From NCBI RefSeq assembly GCF_002286975.1, contig NZ_NSKB01000001.1, forward strand, positions 498,733-562,732: a DNA stretch of 64,000 bases, read 5' to 3'. The DNA comes from Halomonas salipaludis (lineage in GTDB: Bacteria; Pseudomonadota; Gammaproteobacteria; Pseudomonadales; Halomonadaceae). Positions 39,902 through 48,766 of the stretch are shown piece by piece. The position numbers and the translations under genes were made by a program. Numbering within the stretch: the first letter of the stretch is position 1; every line of letters begins with the position of its first letter. The notes under the pieces were generated by a model. It was given only the letters and a program-made list of their open reading frames with translations, had not been told where the DNA came from and did not search any database.

Positions 39902-40990
39902 ATGCGTGTGTTGGCCATCTGCCTGCTGTGCCTGGTGTCACCGGTGCTGTTGGCCGCTCCATTGAGCGTCACCTTCATCAATCCCGGCTATCAGGGCGAG
40001 CGCTTCTGGGACATGGTCAGCAGCACCATGCGCGCCGCGGCCGACGACCTCGATATCAGGCTTACGGTCCACTACGCTCAGCGTGATCGACACGTCATGC
40101 AGGCACTCGCTGCAGAGGCGCTCGAGGGCAAGCAGCCACCGGACTACCTGGTGCTGGTCAATGAGGAGCAGCATGCCGTCGACCTGCTCGAACAGGCCGA
40201 GGTGCGCGGCGTTGACGTGCTGTTCCTGCTCAACGGGCCGAGTGCCGAGCAGCGTCTGCATACCGGTGAACCCGGCGAGCGCTACCGCCACTGGATCGGC
40301 GTCATCGAACCCGACAACTTTGCCGCCGGCGCACGCATGGCCAGGGCACTGCTGGAGGCGGCACCAACACAGCCCTACCCGCTCCCCACCCTGGCACTAC
40401 TCGGCGATACCCTCACGCCCGCCTCTATCGGCCGCAATGGCGGCATGCTCGACGTATTCCTCAAAGAGCCGCGAGTCCGCCTCGATCGCCTGCTGACCGC
40501 TCACTGGAACCAGGAAGAGGCGCGTACCCTGACCGCCGGCTACCTGCGCTGGTTGGAGCGGCGCAACGAAGCGCCCGCGCTGATCTGGGCGGCCAATGAC
40601 CCGATCGCCATCGGCGCCATCGAGGCGCTGCAGGACGCCGGCTTCGCCCCCGGAGAGGACGTGCTGCTGGTCGGGCTCAACTGGTCGCCGGAAGGCATCC
40701 AGCGAGTTGCCCGTGGCGAGCTGCTGCTCACCGACGGCGGACACTTCCTGGCCGGCGCCTGGGCCATGGTCATGCTGCGCGATCTGGCCGACAACGCCAT
40801 CGACATAGCGGATGCCAGCATCCGCTTCCCCATGGAGGCCCTGGATACCCACGACGTGGCTACGTTCGGCAAACGCCTCATCTCACCGGATTGGCGAGAC
40901 ATCGACTTTGCGCGTTTCCGCCATACCGCGAGTGGCTATGACTTCTCGCCTCGGCGCGCCCTCGACATGCTGATGGAGGCTCAGCCATGA
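39902..40990 (+). CDS. Periplasmic sugar-type (PBP1) substrate-binding protein
   Basis: A 362-residue protein with a signal peptide (about 1-19, ending LLAAP) and a type-I periplasmic-binding fold like ABC sugar-binding proteins and LacI effector domains: VTFINPGYQGERFWDMVSS, YLVLVNEEQHAVDLLEQAE, WAANDPIAIGAIEALQDAGF and VGLNWSPEGIQRVARGE. No ABC permease or ATPase gene is present. Instead it overlaps the downstream GGDEF/EAL receptor gene (ATGA), so it probably senses a ligand for that receptor. ATG 39902 is chosen as GAGGAG is 8 bases upstream; GTG at 39896 is too close. Confidence 0.85.
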   Translation: MRVLAICLLCLVSPVLLAAPLSVTFINPGYQGERFWDMVSSTMRAAADDLDIRLTVHYAQRDRHVMQALAAEALEGKQPPDYLVLVNEEQHAVDLLEQAEVRGVDVLFLLNGPSAEQRLHTGEPGERYRHWIGVIEPDNFAAGARMARALLEAAPTQPYPLPTLALLGDTLTPASIGRNGGMLDVFLKEPRVRLDRLLTAHWNQEEARTLTAGYLRWLERRNEAPALIWAANDPIAIGAIEALQDAGFAPGEDVLLVGLNWSPEGIQRVARGELLLTDGGHFLAGAWAMVMLRDLADNAIDIADASIRFPMEALDTHDVATFGKRLISPDWRDIDFARFRHTASGYDFSPRRALDMLMEAQP

Positions 40991-42960
40991 GCCGACGGCC
41001 GAGCCTCAATCAGCTGTTCATGCTGCGCCTGGTACCGCTGGCACTGCTGGTGGCCATGGCGGTGAGCCTGGCCAATGCCTGGCACCTGCACAAGCGCTTC
41101 GAAGTCGAGCTGGATCGCAAGGAGACCGAACTGCTACGAATCGGCGCAAGCCTGCTGGCCGCCCCGCTGTGGAACTTCGACAGTCAGGCCGTCGACGAGC
41201 TGGTTGAGACGCTGCTGGCTGACGCCGATGTGGCCAGCGTCAGTGTCTACGACGACGCCAATACACTGTTGCTGTCACGCGATGCCGACCACGACCTGCA
41301 AGGCCTCCAGCAGCGGCGTGCCGCCATCATTTTCGAGAATGCCCTGCTGCGCCGCCAGCTTGGGCATCTCGAGCTGACCTTCACCCGCCAGCGGCTCAGC
41401 GAACAGATCGGCTGGTCGGTGTTCTTTACCCTGCTGGCGGTCACGCTGGTAGTGGTAGCGGTGTTTGCCTGGACCATGCGCTTCAATCGTCTCCACGTGG
41501 TGGCCCCGCTGAATGCCATTCTCGATACGCTACGCGCGATGCGCAGTGGCCAACCCTTCATGCCGCTGGTCAGTCACGCGCCGGGCGAGGTCGGCGATGC
41601 GCTCCAGGCCTACAACAGCTTGGCAGTGCAGCTCGACCACGCACACCAGGAGATCGCCGCCCAGTCCCAGCGCGATGCCCTCACCGGCCTGCTCAACCGC
41701 CATGGCTTCTATTCCCACCTGAGCGATTGGCTGGAAATGCATCCGCAGCGGCCACTGGGCATACTGCACATGGACATCAATCATTTCCGCTGGATCAACG
41801 AGAGCTTCGGCCAGGATGCCGGTAGCCAGCTGCTGCGCGATATCGCCAACCGCCTCGAAGATCAGCTTGACCCGCAGCTATGCCTGCCGCTGGCGCGGCT
41901 CGGCAGCGATGAGTTCGTGGCCGCCTTTGCCGATATCGATGCGCCCGGCCTGGCCCGTCACGCCCGCACCTTGCAGCGCAACATGCTGGAGCCCTTCGAG
42001 GTCTTCGACCAGCAGGTGTTCGTGTCGATGAACCTGGGCGGTGCACTCTTCCCCCAGCACGCCGCCACCGCCGAAGGATTGCTCAAGGTGGCGGAGCTCG
42101 CCCTGCACCGCGGCAAGGAGCGCAGCCCCGGCGAGTATCGGCTCTACCGGCCCTCTACCGTGCATCTGCCGGCCCACGAGATGATCGCGCTGGAGCGCGA
42201 TCTGCATCGCGCACTCAATGAGGATGGCCTGCGCCTGATGCTGCAGCCCATCGTCACCGCCGACTCCCAGCCCAACGCCCGGGTAACGCTGGCCGGCGTG
42301 GAGGCGCTGGTGCGCATCGAGCATCCCGAGCGAGGCGTGCTCTCCCCCGACACCTTCATTCCGGTCGCCGAGGCCTCGGGACTGATCCTGCCGCTCGGGG
42401 CCTGGGTCATGGAGCAGGGCTTGGCCTGGCTCGCCGACGCGACCCGCCAGGGACTCGACACCCAGACCATCGCATTCAACGTCTCAGCGCGGGAAATTCA
42501 CGCCGGCGGCCTGGTCGAGCGTCTCGCCGACGGCCTCGAGCGGCATGACCTGGCCGCGCAGCGCATCATCCTCGAAGTCACCGAGAACGTGATGCTGGAG
42601 CGCGACAGCGTCGTACGGGAAACCTTCGATGCGTTACGCGCACTGGGCTGCAAGCTTGCCATCGATGACTTCGGCACCGGTTTCTCATCGTTGAGTTACC
42701 TGCAGCACCTGCCCTTCGATATCGTCAAGATCGACCGCTGTTTCGTCGGCGAGGTCCATACCGCCCCTCGTCAGGCGGCGCTGGTAGCAGCAATGATCGA
42801 AATGGGTCATGCTTTGGGGTTGAGCGTTACCGTGGAAGGCATCGAGCTTCACGAGCAGGCAAGCCGCTGTCTTGCCAGCGGTGCCGATCACCTCCAGGGC
42901 TATTACTTCTGTCGGCCGCTACCGGCTGCGGAAGCGCTGGCACGCTTCATAACTCTTTAA
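40987..42960 (+). CDS. Membrane GGDEF/EAL c-di-GMP protein coupled to a binding protein
   Basis: A 657-residue receptor. TM1 (about 12-30) and TM2 (about 142-163) enclose a periplasmic domain; a HAMP-like segment (about 165-220) precedes GGDEF (about 225-385) and EAL (about 400-650) domains. The GGDEF signature is altered to GSDEF (Gly306-Ser307-Asp308), and the usual DxDxFKxxND is MDINHFRWINESFG. The EAL domain keeps EAL (Glu439) with VRIEHPERG and the DDFGTG motif (Asp560-Asp561). A phosphodiesterase or signalling role is therefore likelier than cyclase. Its ATG overlaps the stop of the binding-protein gene, so ligand-bound PBP may control c-di-GMP level. Confidence 0.9.
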   Translation: MSRRPSLNQLFMLRLVPLALLVAMAVSLANAWHLHKRFEVELDRKETELLRIGASLLAAPLWNFDSQAVDELVETLLADADVASVSVYDDANTLLLSRDADHDLQGLQQRRAAIIFENALLRRQLGHLELTFTRQRLSEQIGWSVFFTLLAVTLVVVAVFAWTMRFNRLHVVAPLNAILDTLRAMRSGQPFMPLVSHAPGEVGDALQAYNSLAVQLDHAHQEIAAQSQRDALTGLLNRHGFYSHLSDWLEMHPQRPLGILHMDINHFRWINESFGQDAGSQLLRDIANRLEDQLDPQLCLPLARLGSDEFVAAFADIDAPGLARHARTLQRNMLEPFEVFDQQVFVSMNLGGALFPQHAATAEGLLKVAELALHRGKERSPGEYRLYRPSTVHLPAHEMIALERDLHRALNEDGLRLMLQPIVTADSQPNARVTLAGVEALVRIEHPERGVLSPDTFIPVAEASGLILPLGAWVMEQGLAWLADATRQGLDTQTIAFNVSAREIHAGGLVERLADGLERHDLAAQRIILEVTENVMLERDSVVRETFDALRALGCKLAIDDFGTGFSSLSYLQHLPFDIVKIDRCFVGEVHTAPRQAALVAAMIEMGHALGLSVTVEGIELHEQASRCLASGADHLQGYYFCRPLPAAEALARFITL

Positions 42961-42977
42961 TTAAAATCTATGATCAT

Positions 42978-42996
42978 TTATTCTTTCAAAGAATAA
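42978..42996. promoter_or_regulatory. 19-bp inverted repeat upstream of cysI
   Basis: TTATTCTTT-C-AAAGAATAA is a perfect 9-bp inverted repeat, 18 bases after the EAL gene and 66 bases before the cysI ATG. TTATTC half-sites resemble those bound by CysB-type regulators; the binding protein is not proven. It is too AT-rich and lacks a T-run to be an efficient terminator. Confidence 0.45.
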
Positions 42997-43061
42997 CGCC
43001 AGGGGAGTATCGTCCTCCCATCGGCCATACCCATTCGCCCCGACTAGCAGGACAACCCTGA

Positions 43062-44714
43062 ATGTATCGGTACGACACCTACGACCAGACGCTCGTCGAC
43101 GAGCGCGTCGCCCAGTTCCGCGACCAGATGGCCCGCCATCTGGCCGGGCGCCTGCCGGAAGAAGAGTTCCGCCCGCTGCGCCTGCAGAACGGTCTGTACA
43201 TCCAGAAGCATGCGCCGATGCTGCGCATCGCGATTCCCTACGGCATGCTGTCGAGCACCCAACTGCGCGCCCTAGGTGATATCACGCGGCGCTACGACCG
43301 CGGCTACGGCCACTTCACCACGCGTCAGAACCTGCAGCTCAACTGGCCGGCGCTGGAGGATGTGCCCGAGATTCTCGCCGACCTGGCCAAGGTACAGATG
43401 CATGCCATCCAGACCAGCGGCAACTGCATTCGCAATACCACCAGCGATCAGTTCGCCGGCATCGCCAGCGATGAAGTCGAGGATCCGCGCCCCTGGTGTG
43501 AGCTGATCCGCCAATGGTCGACCCTGCACCCCGAATTCGCCTTCCTGCCGCGCAAGTTCAAGATCGCCGTCAGCGGCGCCGCCGAGGATCGTGCCGCCAT
43601 CCAGGTTCACGACATCGGCCTGCGGCTATGGCACGACAGCGACGGCAGCCTCAAGGTCAAGGTGCTCGCCGGCGGCGGCCTGGGCCGCACCCCGATGATC
43701 GGCGACGTGGTGCGCGAGGACCTGCCCTGGCAGCACCTGCTGACCTATCTCGAGGCCTGCGTGCGCGTCTACAACCAGTTCGGCCGCCGCGACAACAAGT
43801 TCAAGGCGCGCATCAAGATCCTGGTCAAGGCGCTGGGTATCGAGGAGTTCCGGCGGCGCGTCGACGCCGAGTGGGCACATCTCAAGGATGGCCCGCAGAC
43901 CCTGAATCAGGCCGCCGTGGACAGCGCCCGCGCTCACTTCGTCGAGCCCGAACGGCGCGCGGTGAGCGAGCAGGACATCGCCGCTTTCGAGGCGCTGCGC
44001 GGCGAGAACCGTGCCTTCGCACGCTTCGTGACCAATAACGTCACCGACCACAAGGTGCCTGGCTACAAGGCCGTGACCCTGTCGCTGAAGCGCCGCGAGC
44101 ATGCCCCCGGCGATGTCACCGCCGACCACATGGACGCCGTGGCCGACCTCGCCGAGCGCTATAGCTTCGGCGAGCTGCGCGTCACCCACGAGCAGAACCT
44201 GGTGCTCTCCGACGTGCCGGTGGACCAGCTCGAAGCGCTGTGGCAAGAGCTCGAAGCGCTGGGCATGGCCAATCCCACCGTGGGCACTCTCAACGACATC
44301 ATCTGCTGCCCGGGGGGTGACTACTGCGGACTCGCCAACGCGGTGTCAATCCCGATTGCCCAGGCACTCCAGGAGCGCTTCGAGGACCTCGACTTCCTCT
44401 ACGACCTGGGCCCGCTGGACCTCAATATCTCCGGCTGCATGAACGCCTGCGGCCATCACCATGTCGGCCATATCGGCATTCTCGGCGTCGACAAGAAGGG
44501 TGAGGAGTACTACCAGATCTCCATCGGCGGCAATGCCACCGACGACGCATCGCTGGGCAAGATCCTCGGCCCCTCCTTCTATCGCGAGGATGTGCCCGAG
44601 GTGATCGACAAGGTGCTCAAGGTGTATGTCGAGCAGCGCCATGACGACGAACGCTTCCTCGACACCTATCGCCGCATCGGCCTCAAGCCGTTCAAGGAGC
44701 GAGTCTATGCCTGA
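43062..44714 (+). CDS. cysI: Assimilatory sulfite reductase (nitrite/sulfite reductase hemoprotein)
   Basis: Siroheme/4Fe-4S enzyme reducing sulfite to sulfide. The 550-residue single-chain protein has two ferredoxin-like repeats: GYGHFTTRQNLQLNWPALED and QTSGNCIRNTTSDQFAG in the first, GELRVTHEQNLVL and CCPGGDYC plus SGCMNACGHHHVG in the second; the last two supply the four cluster cysteines. No CysJ flavoprotein is adjacent, which suits the Pseudomonas-type enzyme with another electron donor. The overlapping DUF934 partner supports sulfite rather than nitrite reduction. Confidence 0.93.
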   Translation: MYRYDTYDQTLVDERVAQFRDQMARHLAGRLPEEEFRPLRLQNGLYIQKHAPMLRIAIPYGMLSSTQLRALGDITRRYDRGYGHFTTRQNLQLNWPALEDVPEILADLAKVQMHAIQTSGNCIRNTTSDQFAGIASDEVEDPRPWCELIRQWSTLHPEFAFLPRKFKIAVSGAAEDRAAIQVHDIGLRLWHDSDGSLKVKVLAGGGLGRTPMIGDVVREDLPWQHLLTYLEACVRVYNQFGRRDNKFKARIKILVKALGIEEFRRRVDAEWAHLKDGPQTLNQAAVDSARAHFVEPERRAVSEQDIAAFEALRGENRAFARFVTNNVTDHKVPGYKAVTLSLKRREHAPGDVTADHMDAVADLAERYSFGELRVTHEQNLVLSDVPVDQLEALWQELEALGMANPTVGTLNDIICCPGGDYCGLANAVSIPIAQALQERFEDLDFLYDLGPLDLNISGCMNACGHHHVGHIGILGVDKKGEEYYQISIGGNATDDASLGKILGPSFYREDVPEVIDKVLKVYVEQRHDDERFLDTYRRIGLKPFKERVYA

Positions 44715-45225
44715 TACACAACTCGAGCATGCCCAGACGCTGATCAAACTGGGCCAGCCGGAGCAGGACGAGTGGGCGCTGTCGCGGGTCGAGGAGGCGC
44801 TGCCCAAGCAGCGTCCGGTGATCGTACCGCTGGCCCTGTGGCAGGCCAACGCCGAGGATCCGCAGCTGGCGCCGTGGCTTGCCAGCGATACCCTGCTCGA
44901 CGATGAGCTGGCCAAGGCCCTGGCCAAGGCACCGCTGGTGGCCATCGACTTTCCCGCCTTTACCGACGGCCGCGGCTACTCTCTGGCACGGCTGCTGCGC
45001 GAGCGCTATGGCTACCAGGCAGAGGTGCGCGCCATCGGCGACGTGCTGGTCGACCAGCTCTACTACATGAGCCGCTGCGGTTTCGACGCCCTGGCCCTGC
45101 GCGACGATCAACACCTCGACGATGCGCTGCGCGCGCTGGGCGCCTTCAGCGTCAGCTACCAGCCCGGCGTGGACGTTCAGGAAGCGCTCTTCGAGCGCCG
45201 CCTGCGCGAGGCCAACGGCGCCTGA
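44707..45225 (+). CDS. DUF934 protein linked to cysI
   Basis: A 172-residue DUF934 protein; the family nearly always follows cysI in pseudomonads and is believed to assist sulfite reduction, mechanism unknown. Key segments are VIVPLALWQANAEDPQLAPW, LVAIDFPAFTDGRGYSLARLLRERYGY (as LVAIDFPAFTDGRGYS and LARLLRERYGY), and AIGDVLVDQLYYMSRCGFDA. The ATG lies within the cysI end (8-base overlap), so translation is coupled. No metal or cofactor motif is visible. Confidence 0.92.
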   Translation: MPDTQLEHAQTLIKLGQPEQDEWALSRVEEALPKQRPVIVPLALWQANAEDPQLAPWLASDTLLDDELAKALAKAPLVAIDFPAFTDGRGYSLARLLRERYGYQAEVRAIGDVLVDQLYYMSRCGFDALALRDDQHLDDALRALGAFSVSYQPGVDVQEALFERRLREANGA

Positions 45226-45242
45226 TCCGTGGCTGTTCGACG

Positions 45243-45273
45243 GCACGACGCCCGGCTTAGCCGGGCGTCGTGC
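45243..45273. terminator. Terminator between DUF934 and smrA-like gene
   Basis: A perfect 14-bp stem (GCACGACGCCCGGC / GCCGGGCGTCGTGC) with a 3-base loop, followed by GTTTGG. It is in the gap of convergent genes and is the strongest hairpin in the window. Confidence 0.85.
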
Positions 45274-45316
45274 GTTTGGCATCATGCATGACAGGCAGGT
45301 GTAGAGTGCACAAGGT

Positions 45317-45901
45317 TCAGCCGCGGCGCTTCTGCTGACGTTCGCGGTTGTTGGCCCGCGCCCGCTCGGACTTGCGCAGCATCACCAGGGTGGCGCCCAG
45401 TCCGCCCTGTGAAGCCGGCGCCGAGGCGAAGGCCTGCACCTCGTCGAACTGCTGTAGCCACTTGACCAGGTAGGAGCGCAGCACGTTGGGCGGGCTGTCG
45501 ATCTCGCGGCCACGGCCGTGGATCACCATCAGGCTGCGCAACTCGGCGTGGTGTGCCTCGCGGATGAACTGGAAGAGCTCGCGGCGGCACTCGGCCAGGG
45601 GCCGCTTGAGCAGATGCAGCCGTGCCTCGGCGGGGTAGCCGCCCTGTCGCAGCCGCTCGAGCACGCCGATCTGGATGCCATCGTGGCGATACTCCACCGG
45701 ATCGTGGGCGCCGATCAGCTCGACGAAGTCATCGGACAGGAAGTTGTCGTCGTTGGTGGCATTGGCAGCATTTTCACGGCGTGCCAACTGGGCATCGCTG
45801 GGCGCCCGGCGAGCCGGGCGAACATCGGCCTTGTCACGCCCTCTCGGCAAGGGCCGCACATCACCCATGAGCTGACTGAAACTAACGTCATCCTGTTGCA
45901 T
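45317..45901 (-). CDS. smrA: Smr-domain protein, SmrA (YdaL)-like endonuclease
   Basis: A 194-residue Smr-domain protein resembling E. coli SmrA/YdaL, a DNA endonuclease of unclear role. It has the N-terminal SFSQLMGDVRPLPR, then DDFVELIGAHDPVEYRHDGI, LHLLKRPLAECRRELFQF, and the Smr signature VIHGRGREIDS with ASQGGLGATLVMLRK. The start at 45901 is chosen for its clear AGGAGAG about 5 bases upstream and for agreement with E. coli YdaL; an ATG at 45958 would add 19 residues without a ribosome-binding site. Confidence 0.87.
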   Translation of the reverse strand: MQQDDVSFSQLMGDVRPLPRGRDKADVRPARRAPSDAQLARRENAANATNDDNFLSDDFVELIGAHDPVEYRHDGIQIGVLERLRQGGYPAEARLHLLKRPLAECRRELFQFIREAHHAELRSLMVIHGRGREIDSPPNVLRSYLVKWLQQFDEVQAFASAPASQGGLGATLVMLRKSERARANNRERQQKRRG

Positions 45902-45985
45902 GGGCTCTCTCCTCACGTCGATACTCGAGCGACCATTATCATCATGTCGCTCTGACATCGAAAGCTTGCCACGGATTCGACTCCT

Positions 45986-46399
45986 ATGCGCAAACGCTAT
46001 CCGCTGATAGCTACCCTCGCCCTGAGCCCCTTGCTGCTGCTTGGCTACCTGTGGCTGACCATGCTCAGCCCGCTCACCTACGACCGCCCCGATCACCTGC
46101 CTCCCGTGGCCGAAGGCGAACATCGAGTTTTCGTTTACGGCACGCTGCGTTACCCGCTGGTGCGCTGGTGGGTATACGGGCGCACGGGGTCGCCACAGCC
46201 GGCTAGGCTGGAAGGCTTTCGGCGTACACGACTCGACCTCGAACCTGCCCCGGATGATGCTGTCGACGGCCTGCTGCTGCACGTCGACCATGACGAGCTG
46301 GCGCGACTCGACCGCTATGAGCGGCTCGGCATTCGCTACGAGCGAGTCCCCAAGCAGCTGACTGATGGGCGTACTGCCTGGGTCTATCGGCGTTTATAG
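45986..46399 (+). CDS. Membrane-anchored gamma-glutamylcyclotransferase-like protein
   Basis: A 137-residue protein with one N-terminal hydrophobic segment (about 5-27) followed by a small GGCT/AIG2-like domain: HRVFVYGTLRYPLVRWWVYG (substrate loop YGTLR), VDGLLLHVDHDELARLDRYE and YERVPKQL. The Glu in DRYERL may be the catalytic acid. Family members open gamma-glutamyl amines or glutathione products; substrate here is unknown. The membrane anchor is unusual for this family. It is divergent from the smrA-like gene. Confidence 0.78.
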   Translation: MRKRYPLIATLALSPLLLLGYLWLTMLSPLTYDRPDHLPPVAEGEHRVFVYGTLRYPLVRWWVYGRTGSPQPARLEGFRRTRLDLEPAPDDAVDGLLLHVDHDELARLDRYERLGIRYERVPKQLTDGRTAWVYRRL

Positions 46400-46533
46400 G
46401 AGCTAGTCTGTTGGTTGGTGCCATATGTATAGATAACGGTATAAACACATCCCCCCTGGTAGGGCTACCGCTTGTGACCGCCTCTGCGGGCACTCTACAA
46501 TGGCCGGCTATGCTCGCCTGCCAAGGAGACGTG

Positions 46534-47931
<1,398 letters not shown>

Positions 47932-48094
47932 TTCGCCACCTCGCAGCCGTCATGGCTGCGACATAACCTGGGTTACCGGCAGCCACGAACGGCTTCATCT
48001 AGCATGCACCAATGGCCCATTGCAGGGTCAATATTCTCGGTTGAGCCCAACGCCGAGAGCGGCGAAGATGGTTACACGCTTTCAGGAGATCGAC

Positions 48095-48736
48095 ATGACA
48101 CGAGACATCGCCGATATCAGGCGTGACTATGAGGGCGGCCGCCTCGACGAAGACGGCACCCCACAGACGCCCTTCACGCTGTTCGACGAATGGTTCCAGC
48201 TGGCGCTCGAGTCCGAGGGGGACGATGGTAACGCCATGACCCTGGCCACCGCCGACACCCAGGGCCTGCCCCACGCGCGGATCGTGCTGCTCAAGGGCTA
48301 TGACGAGCAGGGCATGGTGTTCTACACCAACTACCACAGTCACAAGGGCAGCGAGCTGGCCAACGTGCCTCAGGCGGCACTGGTGTTCTGGTGGCCATCG
48401 CTATCGCGCCAGGTGCGCGTCGAAGGCCGCGTCGAGCAAGTCAGCGCCGAGGAGTCCGATCGCTACTTCGCCAGCCGCCCTCGGGGCAGCCAGCTAGGCG
48501 CCTGGATCGCCACCCAGAGTGTCGAGATACCCGACCGCCACTGGCTCGAGGAGCGCCAGTCGCGCTACGAGCAGCTGTACGCCGAGCAGGAGATCGCTCG
48601 CCCAGCCCACTGGGGCGGCTATCGCCTGGTCCCGGAAATGCTCGAGTTCTGGCAAGGCCAGCCCAGCCGCCTCCACGACCGCATCCGCTATGAGCAGCGC
48701 GACGGCGACTGGCACAAGTACCGGCTCGCCCCCTGA
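48095..48736 (+). CDS. pdxH: Pyridoxine/pyridoxamine 5'-phosphate oxidase
   Basis: FMN enzyme making pyridoxal 5'-phosphate. The 213-residue product (E. coli 218) has MTLATADTQGLPHARIVLLK, VFYTNYHSHKGSELANVP, FWWPSLSRQVRVEGRVEQ, YFASRPRGSQLGAWIA-TQS and the C-terminal PSRLHDRIRYEQ, covering FMN- and PLP-binding residues. CAGGAG stands about 8 bases before the ATG. The 164 bases upstream hold no gene. Confidence 0.97.
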   Translation: MTRDIADIRRDYEGGRLDEDGTPQTPFTLFDEWFQLALESEGDDGNAMTLATADTQGLPHARIVLLKGYDEQGMVFYTNYHSHKGSELANVPQAALVFWWPSLSRQVRVEGRVEQVSAEESDRYFASRPRGSQLGAWIATQSVEIPDRHWLEERQSRYEQLYAEQEIARPAHWGGYRLVPEMLEFWQGQPSRLHDRIRYEQRDGDWHKYRLAP

Positions 48737-48766
48737 CGGCCGACGGCGTCCCACAGAGGGCGTCGT

